Shown: positions 24,901 to 35,032 of the stretch, one piece after another
Position numbering within the stretch: the stretch's first letter is position 1
Layout: each line of letters begins with the position of its first letter
NCBI RefSeq assembly: GCF_958979055.1
Contig: NC_084888.1
Coordinates: 700,001 to 764,000, forward strand
Direction: 5' to 3'
DNA: 64,000 bases
DNA from: Alnus glutinosa
Taxonomy: Eukaryota; Streptophyta; Magnoliopsida; Fagales; Betulaceae
Program-made: the position numbers and the translations under genes
Notes under the pieces: model-generated
The model's input: the letters and a program-made list of their open reading frames with translations, nothing else
What the model was told of the DNA's origin: nothing
Databases searched by the model: none

Positions 24901-25675
24901 GCCCTCAAAGGACAAGCCCTCCATTTGTCCACATACGAGAAGGAGTTACTGTCCTTGGTCACTGCTGTCCAACATGGGCGCCCATCTCTCTTGGGCGCAC
25001 GTTCACTGTCCAGACGGACCACCAGGCCCTCCGCCATCTCTTAGATCAACGGGTGGGAACGGTCTCTCAACAGCGTTGGGTTTCCAAGCTGTTTGGTTAT
25101 GACTTCGTCATCGAATATAAACGGGGCCGTGACAACACTGCAGCAGATGCCTTGTCTCGCCTTGCTGATTCGGATGGTCCTTCCGAGCCCATGTCACTGT
25201 CTATCATCTCTTTTCCCACCCCTTCGTGGGTCTCAGATATGAAGGCTTCTTATCTTTTGGATCAGCCTACGTCCGAGCTTCTTTTATCCCTCCAAAACGG
25301 AGACCCGGCTCCAAAGGGATTTTCGCTCCAGCAGGGTTTAATCCTTCACAAAGATCAGCTTTGGATTATAAAGGACTCTCCCTTTCAGCACCAGCTGCTG
25401 GCCTTTATCCATTCAGACCCAGCTGCGGGACACTCAGGCTATTACAAAACTTACCACCGAGCTAAGGCCAATTTCTGTTATTGAGAAAGATTTCTATTGT
25501 AGTCTATATAAGGAGTAAGAGGTAGGAGAAGAAGGCAGGGAATGAATACTGTAGACCGATCCTCGGAGAGCTAGGGCCTCTCGAAGAGCTCTTTATGTTT
25601 CCTTTTGCATTCTAATTCCAGTATTTTCATTATTATCTTCCTCAATTTCCATCTCCTACCATTATTAACCTTACA
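21634..25675 (+). mobile_element. Broken Ty3/gypsy LTR retrotransposon
   Basis: Bounded by a 5-bp target duplication AAGTA (21629-21633 and 25676-25680). 5' LTR 21634-21993 (TGTCACG to CTTACA), followed by the initiator-tRNA-Met-type primer site TGGTATCAGAGC (about 21996). Parts seen in order: gag-like region (from 22075), aspartic protease with an [12 protein letters not shown] motif, reverse transcriptase with [18 protein letters not shown], RNase H, and the beginning of the integrase zinc-binding region, then part of the 3' LTR (about 25485-25675). The order protease-RT-RNase H-integrase and the RT motifs indicate Ty3/gypsy, perhaps the Reina group of chromoviruses. It is a fossil with several breaks and incomplete integrase and 3' LTR. 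The comparable LTR parts differ at few sites, so it looks fairly young. Confidence 0.9.
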
Positions 25676-25680
25676 AAGTA

Positions 25681-26334
25681 TTTTCTGGTGGTGTTCAAAT
25701 TGAGAAAATGTTTTCTATAGATTACACCTATTTATTTTGAGAACCCCAAGCAAATGTAGAGCTTTACTTGTAAAACAAAAAGGTGAGGATGGTCGCGCAG
25801 CCTTCCCTCCGCCACCCAGACCAGCACAAGGGTGGTCATACGGCTATCAGTCTAGCACATGCTTGGCTGCGCAACCACCCAGATCAACACAAAAGTAGCC
25901 ACGTGGCCACTCTATTATTTTATATATATATATATTTTAAATTTTATTAAAATAATAAGTTAGCTTTTACCTCTGTAAAAGTTAGACATTTGTTTTGTCA
26001 AAATATTCCTATAACAAGGGAATAAAACAAATTTATAAAAGAATATTTTGTGCTTTGAAGAATGCTTTTATGTTTTGAGATTTTCTTAATATATATATGT
26101 TTTGAGAACAAAAAAAGAATAAACAAAAATTTAAAACGGTATGTGGCATTACTCGATCGACGGTTTCCCTTGAAACGTTGCTTAAAATCGGTAGAAAAAA
26201 CTAAATGCACATTAAAGTATAATGCCACAAAACGCACATTTCACATTTCAGCAACTTATGGCATTTTTTGGGAAATTATTTTTCAAATATTTTTTAAATA
26301 CTGTTTTTTAGAATTCAAATTCTATTCAAATTTT

Positions 26335-26376
<42 letters not shown>

Positions 26377-27103
26377 GTTTTCTAAACCATCCAAACATAA
26401 TTTAAAAAAAAAATAAAAATTCTTTCAGTATTCGTAATTGTTTCAAAGATTGCATACCCAAACAAGCCATTAACAACCAAAATGCACCTTTAATTTATAA
26501 GGGGACAACTTATCGCAATTTGAGGCCAAGTTTCTTAAGGTCCTAGTTATTATATATATGATTATTAAGTACAGTCTCCTTAAGACCTAAACAAAATTTA
26601 GAAGTACAATCTTTTTTAGATGGTTATGAATCAACAAATGGGTGCACCATTGAACTCACTTGTAGACTTGGATCGAGATTGGGTGCAATTTGTTGCTTGA
26701 ATTGATGTCACTTTCTGTGACCTTTTTATTTTATATTATGCCCTCACTTTTATCATATTACCTGAGATTCAACCACTTAATCAATCACTAAACTAATACA
26801 TAAATATTCTAACAAATCATTCATTCACAAATTATTTGAATCTTTCTACTACATCACATCAAACTACAATACAGCAAGCCTTTCTTCCCCTATAGTCACC
26901 AAAAAGTCTAATGTTCAACCACGGGTGGCTCCAACTCATTTCATTAAATTATCAGCAATACCATTTGTTGGAGTGCTGAGTTTGTAAAAATTAAACATTA
27001 ATATATATATATAAGAGACCCGTGTCGAGGGTTGAATACAACATGCTAAAACTGTAAAACATCATCTTAGATTGATTTAATAATGTTATATCAATAGCTC
27101 ACT
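25681..27103. other. Spacer with simple repeats; distal 3' flank of A2
   Basis: No gene. Holds an imperfect direct repeat of a GC-richer motif (about 25795-25910), TA repeats (25921-25934), a run of 35 T (26339-26373) and, from about 26830, sequence homologous to the 3' flanks of B1 and B2. At about 26868-26875 this flank shows the uninserted form of the hAT target present at 45624-46191. Confidence 0.6.
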
Positions 27104-27119
27104 TTTATCCCTTTTAATT

Positions 27120-28176
27120 TTAATTTTAATTTTTTATTTATTTATTTATTTTATTTTTTTAATAAATACAACAGTAACCGATTACATCAAAAAATAAAAA
27201 GCACCAACAGAGCAGAGGGCTTGGGCAACCCAAAATTTAAACTATGAACGAAAGTACGCGGGGGCAATGCTTTCGAAGATGTGGGCCCTTTGACTCGAGG
27301 CACGTATACCATAAAGTTAGGGTCACCAGTGAAGGTGATATCACAAGTGTATTGGGTCACAAGAACTCAATCACCAAAACAGGGGTGAATATGGGGAGAG
27401 GGAAAGAACAAATAAGCCCAAAAAAACAATAACACGAAAACAACAAAAGCAGCAGATGTCCGGTTGAAGGAGAAGGGGTGGGAGCCTTCCCTGATGGTGC
27501 GTGAGGTCCACGCGCCGCAAAGGGGAGGCCTCTCAGCATTAGGAAACGCCGGTTTCGCCCGGAACCACCGATGGCCTAAGCGTTGGGAGGTTGAGGGAGC
27601 GGACGTGGTCGCCACGCGCTGGCGAGAGCGAAGAACTCTCTGGCGCGTGTAGGCCATGCGTTGTTGTGCAGGCGGCGGTGGAAAGAGCGGAGACCGTCGG
27701 TGGAAGCCAGGGACGCCGGAGAACCTGTTGGTGAGGAGCATGTCTTGTAAAAATCGAAGGAGGAGAGTAGATCTAGATCCAAAAATTTCAATCGTAAAAC
27801 CTTTTCAAAAATTACAAAGAGCACGGTGAGGGATGGAGGGAAAGAACAGAAATAAACGCTGTGTGGAGACAAACCAGAAAACAAGTAAAGCATTGAAATG
27901 ATAGATGGGTAGATGGAGCTTTTGCCTTATCTCCAATGGCTTGAAAAACTGTAAATATGGAGGAGGGATGACGGAAGGTGAGAAGTATGGGTGGTTGGGA
28001 GGTGTGGTGAAAAGATGAGGTATGGAACAGAGATGGGTGATGGGGAGAGAAGCACAAAGCTTCCCTCCCATGGAGTTTATCACAGAAGACACCAGAGAAT
28101 TCTAGAGAGAAGGGAGACTATCTCTCTACTTCTTACGAACCACTTGGTAATTGGTATACAGTTTGGAGGGATTCGC
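27120..28176 (-). mobile_element. Short non-autonomous LINE-like retroposon
   Basis: About 1.06 kb inserted in the A2 3' flank between near-perfect 16-bp target duplications (27104-27119 and 28177-28192, one mismatch). Sister flanks at 36265 and 46355 run straight through this site. Read on the minus strand it starts with a GC-richer leader-like region and ends with an A-rich tail of TTTA/TTTTAA units (about 27120-27165 on the plus strand), preceded by TTTTTTGATGTAATCGGTTA. No frame of known function was recognised; minus-strand frames of 95-124 codons are rich in P, S and R and look incidental. It could be a 5'-plus-3'-end LINE relic or a large SINE-like element. Confidence 0.75.
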
Positions 28177-28192
28177 TTTATTCCTTTTAATT

Positions 28193-28766
28193 GATATGAA
28201 ACTAATTGACCATATAAGCAATTACCTCACTTTTCTACTCTTGGTTTTTTTCTTTTTTAGTCTTATATGTTACGACATTTAAATTATTGAGCTGGTAATA
28301 AAAACTAAAATAGTATAATTTCAAGATAAAGCCAAAAATAATGAGATTATTAAATATTTTTTTAGGACTAGAACGACAAGCACACAATAAGATAGGACAA
28401 GCATATTTCACAAGACTGAAGAATTGGCTTAATATAAGATATGATTACAAGGAAAAGGAAAGATATGTATGCATGAAAATGACTCTTGTTTTGTATTGTT
28501 ATTTATTTATTTTTGCTGGGGGAGTTACACGGAGATTAAATTTCACAATCTATAGCAAGTATACATTTCATAAATAAGAATCCAAGGACTTCTAAGACTC
28601 CGTCAAGTACATGAGTCATTTTATTTATTATGGAAGTAAAGGCAGAACAGTGGCAACTAAATAGATATTTTGCAAGCTCATCAGCGGTGGGGGAGAGGTG
28701 AAATACAAGCTACTAAACTAGCTCTAGATTCATCAATACGTAGTATATATAGTGCCTTGATGACAT
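28193..28766. other. 3' flank of gene A2
   Basis: Matches the shared 3' flank of the A, B and D genes (motif CAAGACTGAAGAATTGG and AGATATGTATGCATGAAAAT at about 28410-28480). It probably holds the A2 3' untranslated region and polyadenylation signals. No gene. Confidence 0.65.
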
Positions 28767-29402
28767 TTAAGGCAACAATGGCAATGCATGAGTGGAAGGA
28801 TGGACTTCATTTCTTCGATGGAACGGTAAAGGTACCCAATGTGAATTTGTTAATGTAGGTTGATTTGACACTTTTGACGATGGATGAAACGGTGGGACTG
28901 TCAATTTGGGGTGCAGAGCACGCAACATGGACAGATCATATGAGATCACACCCAGAGCCAAATCTGCAGTTGGAAGTACTGCTGGTATGTCCAATTTTGA
29001 TGGTGGCGGGAGTAGGTGAGGAATGGTTGACAATTTTGATGGAATGACGGGAACAAAAGGGATTGTTGTTGGGATAGTAGGCAACTTAGTGGCTGTAGCT
29101 GGAGGTAGTAGTTTCACTTTTGGATATGTAGGCATGTTTGGAAATGAGGTGTTTGTTAGAATAGGTTGAGTGGACACTTTTGGCAATGGATTAAACAGTG
29201 AGAATGTCGTTTTGGGCTGTATTAGGAATGAGTGTAGGGAGTGCGACATGGGCAGATCGAATGGGATCAAAGACGGTGCCAAATTTGCGGTTGAGATTTT
29301 TGGTGTGTCCAAAATGTAGTGAGCTGTTAGGCTCATATCGATGCTTGGGTGTGACAATTCTAAGATCAAAGTCACGACAAAGATATGCTTATAGAAAGCC
29401 AT
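28767..29402 (-). CDS. A2: secreted proline-rich PELPK-like protein, type A
   Basis: Intronless, 211 residues, the same length as A1 and A3 and aligned without gaps, but clearly more diverged (roughly three quarters identical). Signal peptide about 1-26 with core FVVTLILELSHPS, then HYILDTP in place of RYLLDTP, a central LPTIPTTIPFVPVIPSKL and the conserved end HWVPLPFHRRNEVHPSTHAL. The open frame is kept, so the protein may still be made, but the promoter is damaged: where A1 and A3 have a TATAAAA box, A2 reads TATGAGA (about 29473-29485), and retroelements start at 29489, only 86 bases above the ATG. Confidence 0.72.
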   Translation of the reverse strand: MAFYKHIFVVTLILELSHPSIDMSLTAHYILDTPKISTANLAPSLIPFDLPMSHSLHSFLIQPKTTFSLFNPLPKVSTQPILTNTSFPNMPTYPKVKLLPPATATKLPTIPTTIPFVPVIPSKLSTIPHLLPPPSKLDIPAVLPTADLALGVISYDLSMLRALHPKLTVPPFHPSSKVSNQPTLTNSHWVPLPFHRRNEVHPSTHALPLLP

Positions 29403-29488
29403 GTTGATAAGGGCAGAGAGTTAAAAGAACTTGTAGCGTGCGTATGTGTGTTTGTGAAGAAGAGTATTCATTGGGTTCTCATAGAGAA

Positions 29489-30118
29489 TGTTGAAATTTG
29501 TGTAAGAATCTAAAGGGACAGAGAATAGCGGAAGCATGAGAGAGAAAAGAGATAGAGATTTTACGTGGTTTGGTCTCTGACCTACGTCCACAAGGTAAAG
29601 CCCAAAGTGCTACATTGTGCTCTTCTTAACTTGATTGTCTACAATACAAAGGTCCCTATTTATAGGGTTTAAAGTAAACACTAATATGGTAATCAAATTA
29701 TGGTGATTTGATTACAATTTACCGTAGATAGAGAATATTACAATATCAACCAAATATGGAATAAATGGAAAATATATTATATTTTTCGTATATTCTAACA
29801 TCCCCCCTCAAACTCAATGTGGAAGATTCTGGAACATTGAGTTTGAAATTAGAAGCCGGATTTAAATGCAGTTGAAGTCGATGGTTGGATCAAAACGGTG
29901 TCAGCGAGAAAGGCTGAAAGTGACTGTCGAAGAACGGAGACTAGCCGTTAATCCCATGAGGGGTCAAGCCGCAACTGACAATGATGGTTGGAGAACGGTA
30001 ACTAGTTGTCAATTCTGTGAAGGGCCAAACCACGTTGTGCCAAAAGGCTGAAGGAGGCGGCCGGAGAACGGAGAATATCCGTTAATCCCATGAGGGGCCA
30101 AACTGCAACTTACAATGA
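29489..30118 (-). mobile_element. Copia-type LTR remnant (3' LTR and adjacent tail)
   Basis: Read on the minus strand, the LTR (29489-29800, 312 bp) begins TGTTAGAATATAC and ends ATTTCAACA, with a CTATAAATAGGG box. Just before it is a polypurine tract (GAGGGGGGA, 29801-29809). 29810-30118 is non-coding internal tail with two or three degenerate copies of a unit containing CCCATGAGGGG. No coding part and no second LTR is present, so it is a broken fossil. Family assigned from LTR start and polypurine tract. Confidence 0.8.
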
Positions 30119-30700
30119 TGTTAGAATAATACGATACTTTCCATGTTTGTGGTAGAATATTTTCGTAATATCATCAACATATCATGAAAATATTCTCCCA
30201 TCAATTATGGTATTGTTTGATATTATTGTATAATTTAACTACGATATTTTCCTTATTTCTTTGGCCTCATTCAACTATAAATAGGTCACTTCATTGTACA
30301 AAGAATATATCTCAAAAATACAAGTTTATTTCACAATTATATTCTATTCTCTTTTTCTTCATGGTATCAGAGCTACAGACTTGTGGCCTGTAGGATTTTT
30401 TCGGTGATCCTACCGATCGTCGCTCCACCACGGGTTATTGTTTCTTACTCGACCTCTCTCATATCTTGGCGTAGTAAGAAGCAGACTGTTGTTGCCCGAT
30501 CTAGTACTGAGGATGAGTACCGTGCACTTGCCGATACTACAGCTGAACTTTTGTGGTTACGATGGCTTTTGACAGACATGGGTGCTCCTCAGACGACTAG
30601 TTGTGACGTCCCACATCGCCTGGGAATGATGATGTGCTTATATGTATAAATGCACCCTTTATGACACAACGTGTTTTAAAGCTGTGATGGTCATGAACCT

Positions 30701-30768
30701 ATCAGAACTTCGCAGTTAAGCGTGTTTCTGCGAGAGTAATCCCAGGATGGGTGACCTCTTGGGAAGTC
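30701..30768 (+). other. 5S rRNA-like segment in the 5' Cassandra LTR
   Basis: ATCAGAACTTCGCAGTTAAG and AGGATGGGTGACCTCTTGGG match the 5S rRNA internal promoter (box A, intermediate element, box C) and its vicinity. It is part of the LTR, not a 5S gene; the 5' third of 5S rRNA is not preserved. Confidence 0.9.
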
Positions 30769-31020
30769 TGATTTGGGGAGCCAAAAGCGGACAATATTAT
30801 GTCATTGGGGGTGGGTCGTTACAAATGGTATCAGAGCAATTGCATAGCCTAAGATGGTGGGAGCGTGCACAAGCCTAATGAGGGACGCCAGCGGGGACGC
30901 TGGGTCCAAAGATGGGGTGATTGTGACGTCCCACATCGCCTGAGAATGATGATGTGCTTATATGTATAAATGCACCATTTATGACACAACGCGTTTTAAA
31001 GCCGTGATGGTCATGAACCT

Positions 31021-31088
31021 ATCAGAACTCCGCAGTTAAGCGTGCTTCTGCGAGAGCAATCCCAGGATGGGTGACCTCCTGGGAAGTC
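31021..31088 (+). other. 5S rRNA-like segment in the 3' Cassandra LTR
   Basis: Second copy, closer to true 5S: CGCAGTTAAGCGTGC (box A) and GGATGGGTGACCTCCTGGGA (box C). It could in principle recruit RNA polymerase III. Confidence 0.9.
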
Positions 31089-31491
31089 TGATTTGGGGAG
31101 CCAAAAAGCGGACAATATTGTATCATTGGGGGTGAGTCGTTACACTAGTTCTCCTCTTTATTGTGATAATCGGAGCATCATCTAGATTGCTCACAATGAT
31201 GTCTTCCATGAGCGCACCAAGCATATTGAGATTGATTGTCACTTCATTCGGCACCGTCTTCAGCAGGGCACTCTACATCTTCGATCTGTTTCATCTGAAG
31301 ATCAACTTGCCGATATATTCACGAAGTCTCATCCTCCTGGTCGGCTACATGATCTTGTTTCCAAACTCAAGTTGACTTCATCGTCTTGAGTTTGAGGGAG
31401 ATGTTAGAATAATACGATACTTGCTATGTTTGTGGTAGAATATTTTCGTAATATCATCAACATATCATGAAAATATTCTCCCATCAATTAT

Positions 31492-33020
31492 CACTACAAA
31501 AAAACAGGGGATTCGCCACGTGGCTGTAGTAGCAGTTATTGTAGCCACGTGGCCATACAGCAACGTGTCTTCCAAAACACGCTGCTATATGTAGGAGAAA
31601 AGCCAAGGTAAGTATTTGGCCACGTGTAATTGGTGCACGTGGCCATATGGCCGCGTATAATTATTCCACATGGCCACGTGTACAAATTACACGTGGCTAA
31701 AATATTTATATTTTTTATAATTTTTTTTTTTGGAATTGAAAATTTTTCAATATTTTTTTTTAAAGATTTAAAATTTTAGTCACGTGTTTTATTGGCCACG
31801 TGGCTTATTGCTACTTCGCCAATTAGCCTCGTGTATAATATGACACGTGGCTAAAATATTCATATTATTTTCAAAAATTAAAATTTTTTCTAAATTTTTT
31901 TGAGGTTTGAAAGTTTAGCCACGTGGCACATAAACCACGTGGCTAAGTAATTCCCTCAAATCCATTTCTAATTTCCCCCCCTTTTTTTTCTCCATTTCCC
32001 CCCGCCCCTATAACTTTTCATTTTCTCATCTCTTTTCATTTCCCCACACCCCCTTTAACTTTTCTTTTCATTTTCCTCTTATTTTTTCTTCATTCTTCCC
32101 CTTTTTCCCTTGCACAGACACATTTCCTTTTTTTTTTTTTTTTTTTCCCTGTTCTTCACACAGACATGGAGATGGAAAGGGAGACTGAGAGAGCTGGAGA
32201 GAGAGACCTGGAGCGATTCTAAGAGAGAGCCGTGGTCGACGACGGCGCCGGAGTCTGGAGGGTCATGGCCCAACGCCGGTGAAGCCAAGGGGGTGTTTTT
32301 CCTGCGTTTTTTGAGGTTTTATTTTATTTTTTCTACTGTTTCTTTGAGTTCTCTGATATGAAAGTTTGTGATTTTTGGTTTTTGTTGTTGATTTTTGGTG
32401 ATTGTTGGTATTTTTTGGTGTTTTGTTGGTAATTTTTTGGTAATGCGGGTTGACAGAGGATTTTTGGAGGATTTCCTGGATTGGATTTCATGGGGGAATG
32501 AAGGTGATTTTTGGTGATTTATGGTGATTTTTTGGTATTTTGTTGGAGATTTTTTGGTGTTTTATTGGTATTTTTTGGTAATGTGGTCGACAGAGGATTT
32601 TTGTGGGATTTTCTGGATCGGATTTCATGGGGAAGTTTTGTAGTGATTTCGCTGGCCTTGCGTTTCCGGCAAGGGAAAAAAAAATTGCAAAAAAAGTTTC
32701 TGGTGAGGGCACTGGTGAAAGAAAAAAAAAAAAAAAAAAGAAGGAAGAAGAACAGAAATTAAAAAATGTAGTGTTAGCAACGTGCGTTAGTTCCATGTGG
32801 CTAAAAGTGTCTAATTTTTTTTTTCAAAAAGAAAATGCATTGAGTCACTTGTGAGTGGCACGTGGCTAAATAGACATATATAAAATGACATGTCTCTAAA
32901 TGTATATTTAGCAACAACCGAATTCACTACGCGTAACTCACGTGGCTAACAGTTGGCCATATGTATGACTTCACACACGTGGCTAACTGCAAGTGACTAA
33001 AAACAAAGTTTTTTGTAGTG
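31492..33020. mobile_element. Non-autonomous CACTA-like element with G-box-rich ends
   Basis: Starts CACTACAAAAAAAC and ends GTTTTTTGTAGTG. If the flanking T/A is counted as part of the terminus, a TTA duplication brackets it (31488-31490, 33022-33024); the other reading leaves no exact 3-bp duplication. The left end (to about 31945) is a run of subterminal repeats around CCACGTGGC and ACACGTGG, with a few more at the right end (32855-33000). The middle holds a CT-rich stretch, a GC-rich piece (32160-32300) and T/G-rich repeats of a TTTTTGGTGATTT type. No transposase. It splits the 3' LTR of the copia element. Confidence 0.82.
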
Positions 33021-33066
33021 ATTATATAATTCTTATATGAATTATATTCTACTATCTTTTTCTTCA

Positions 33067-33342
33067 GATAATAATATGTTGAAGAATCCAAGGATTTGAA
33101 AATTTGATGAGTTGTATTTGCGGGGAGTTTTGAGAAGCATTGGTTGCTCCGTTGATTGGTTGCAATTAATATTAAATTTAGTTTCTCGTTTTCTGAGAAT
33201 TGCCCAAATTGCATGTTCCTTAATTCTTATTATATAATTATTATTGTCCATATGGATTGACTTTTAGTTTTTGAGAAATTTTTCGGACATGTCACGCTCT
33301 AGCATAGACTATAACTTATGGCCGGAATTTAACCTTTCTTTT

Positions 33343-33401
<59 letters not shown>

Positions 33402-33833
33402 ACAATTTTCATTTAACAATAATAGATTGGGCTTGAAAAATTCCTCCAATCCAATGTAAAAGAAAACTTTGTCAGTCAGTTTGAGGAGAAGCTCGTGAGT
33501 AACATAAATAAGAAATCATATTCAATAATGATATGGACTATTACAATAACAATAACACTCACAACTCACAAGTGACTCTGAAATACAAAAGAATATTGAT
33601 TCTACAATGATAGAAATAAATCATCGGAGTCTCTTACACAAACGAATTCAAATGGCTCCACTCAAGCCTGTAATTAAAAAACACAAATATATATATATAT
33701 GTAGGACAAAGATAGCTAGCTAGGTTCCAACATCTTCGAACACAATACGAGTACTGGCGCAAAGAATCATCCAAACAAAGCTAAAGCCTAAAGGGCAGAA
33801 GAATGGAAATGTGGCATCTCAAGGATTAGAGCT
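33067..33833. other. Displaced distal A2 promoter and 3' flank of C1
   Basis: 33067-33160 matches the A-type promoter (AAGAATCCAAGGATTTG, GAAGCATTGGTTG), the part that should adjoin 29488; the retroelement nest separates it from A2. It continues into the A-to-C spacer also present at 42240 and 53410, a CT microsatellite (33346-33394), and the 3' flank of C1. Confidence 0.75.
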
Positions 33834-34337
33834 TCAGTTTGATGGGGGTGGGGAGAGGAAAGGAATGGAAGGGATTGTCGTTGGAATGGTGGGGATTGAA
33901 GGGATTGTGGTTGGGATGGTGGGCAATGGAGTAGCTGGCAGCGGAGGTAGTGTCACCTTGGGAACAGTGGGCATGGTTGGCAATGTCGGGACCTGAGTGC
34001 TTGGCAACGGCGGCAATGTGGATGCGGGAAGAGTTGGTTGGTTTGGCAGTGTAGGCAATGGGTTGGCAGGCAATGGTGGCAAGGTGGGCTTTGGCAGAGA
34101 TGGTTGAGTGGGCATGCTTGGCAATGGTGGCAACGTGGCTGTAGGCAGTGTTGGGAAAGAGGGCAGGGGAGGCAAGGTGGGCTTGGGCAGAGATGGGATT
34201 GTAGGCAGTGTCAAAGCTGGAGGTGGAGCAGCTGGTGTGTCCAAGAGGTGACGAGCTGCTAGACTCATATTCGTGCTTGAGAGTAACATTAATGCTATGA
34301 ACATAGAAAGAGGGAAACAATGCTTGGAAAAGGCCAT
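33834..34337 (-). CDS. C1: secreted proline-rich PELPK-like protein, type C
   Basis: Intronless, 167 residues. Signal peptide (1 to about 28; core CFPLSMFIALMLLS) followed by ARHLLDTPAAPPP and then almost pure repeats of the pattern LPTIPSLPKPTLPPLPS, LPTLP and IPTTIPSIP up to PFLSPPPSN. Proline with L, T, S and I makes up most of the mature chain; K occurs in the PKPTLP units as in PELPK1 proteins. Such proteins are exported and held in the cell wall by ionic and hydrophobic contacts; hydroxylation and glycosylation are possible. A TATA box (CTATAAATACC, about 34417-34427) lies 80 bases upstream. C1 lacks the promoter motif shared by C2, C3, D and E. Confidence 0.85.
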   Translation of the reverse strand: MAFSKHCFPLSMFIALMLLSSTNMSLAARHLLDTPAAPPPALTLPTIPSLPKPTLPPLPSFPTLPTATLPPLPSMPTQPSLPKPTLPPLPANPLPTLPNQPTLPASTLPPLPSTQVPTLPTMPTVPKVTLPPLPATPLPTIPTTIPSIPTIPTTIPSIPFLSPPPSN

Positions 34338-34670
34338 GGTTTCAAGGAAAGGAGGTTTGAGATAGCTAGAGTACTTGGCAAGGGGGATGAATTGAAGAGT
34401 ATATGCACTACTTGGTGGTATTTATAGATCGATCGTCAAATTTGGTTGTCGGAAGTGTGAAGAAAGTACATTAATAGTTAGCTAGCCAACCTTCCAGAGT
34501 CGAGACATTGGAGGTTCAGAACTGCTAACAAATGCTAGCTGAAAGAATATATGCTTGACACCTACAAGCCCTTTGGAAATCTGCCGACCTACCTGCAGGT
34601 TATGACTCATCAAAACATGTCAACAAGTTATTGAACGACTTTGGAGCCAACAGAGATGTAGTGGGGTTCA
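34338..34670. promoter_or_regulatory. C1 promoter
   Basis: Aligned to the C2 and C3 promoters, with TATA box and the sequence AATAGTTAGCTAGCCAACCT. A block present in C2 and C3 (GTGTTTGATAAGATG) is missing here. Homology to C2 stops at about 34668. Confidence 0.7.
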
Positions 34671-34682
34671 CCAATATTACGT

Positions 34683-34921
34683 GTACTTACAAATGTTTTT
34701 GATTGAAGAGACCATCTCCAATACGCGTGTTTGAAGTATAAATGTTGAAGGATTCTGAGGACTTGAGAACCAATACGTGTGTTTGATGAGATGTTGGAGG
34801 AAGTGCCAAGAAACTTGGGTTAGTTCACCTCCCAAGCTAGAATAACTGTTTGTTCAAAAATATTGGCCAACCTCTGATGACTAATCATGGCTCGACTAAT
34901 AGAAGCCAATAGGAAAGCAAA
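34683..34921 (-). promoter_or_regulatory. Orphan D-type promoter without its gene
   Basis: Matches the D1 upstream region 40239-40460 and the D2 region over about 240 bases, including TATAAATGTTGAAGGATTCT, AATACGTGTGTTTGATGAG, TTAGTTCACCTCCCAAGCTA and ATAGAAGC. The D coding region that should follow at lower coordinates is absent and C1 promoter sequence comes instead. Best read as the relic of a lost D-type gene, or a promoter carried in by recombination. Confidence 0.8.
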
Positions 34922-34938
34922 TTTATATGTATATATAC

Positions 34939-34942
<4 letters not shown>

Positions 34943-35029
<87 letters not shown>
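34943..35029. repeat. AT microsatellite, 87 bp
   Basis: Uninterrupted AT repeat at the point where the left end of a hAT-like element should lie; likely unstable in length. Confidence 0.95.

Positions 35030-35032
<3 letters not shown>

Larger units (their letters stand above)
30602..31144 (+). mobile_element. Cassandra TRIM element, looks whole
   Basis: Two LTRs, 30602-30823 and 30922-31144, both starting TGTGACGTCCCACATCGCC and ending CGTTACA, enclose about 98 bases: the primer site TGGTATCAGAGC (30826) and a short linker. The 5-bp target duplication CTAGT flanks it (30597-30601 and 31145-31149). Each LTR carries the 5S rRNA-like segment that defines the Cassandra family. TRIMs of this kind encode nothing, so this copy looks complete. 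The two LTRs differ at several positions, so it is not brand new. It sits inside the RNase H region of the copia element and is therefore younger than that. Confidence 0.95.
30119..33066 (+). mobile_element. Broken Ty1/copia element hosting two later insertions
   Basis: 5' LTR 30119-30361 (TGTTAGAATAATACGATAC to CTTCTTCA), primer site TGGTATCAGAGC at 30362, a short internal region with only the end of the copia RNase H domain (SWRSKKQTVVARSSTEDEYR; later FHERTKHIEIDCHFI and DQLADIFTK), a polypurine tract near 31391, then the 3' LTR, which is split between 31402-31491 and 33021-33066 by a CACTA element. A Cassandra element lies in the RNase H part. Most of gag and pol is absent, so it is a fossil. 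The two LTRs remain similar where they can be compared. Confidence 0.85.

Noticed and set aside
30362-30373. tRNA-like TGGTATCAGAGC motifs (also 21996 and 30826)
   Set aside because: These are primer-binding sites of LTR elements, not tRNA genes; no cloverleaf around them.
30701-31088. True 5S rRNA genes
   Set aside because: Only the 3' two thirds of 5S match, and both copies lie inside Cassandra LTRs with a primer site between them.
31504-31945. CRISPR-like spaced repeats
   Set aside because: The CACGTG repeats are irregular in spacing and orientation, in a plant nuclear transposon; they fit CACTA subterminal repeats.
33826-34320. Second long open frame on the minus strand over C1, with counterparts at 43286-43795 and 53998-54423
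   Set aside because: It is the +1 reading of the proline-rich repeats: CCN-rich codons shifted give H, A and S and few stops, and indels in multiples of three keep it open. No sign of an independent protein.
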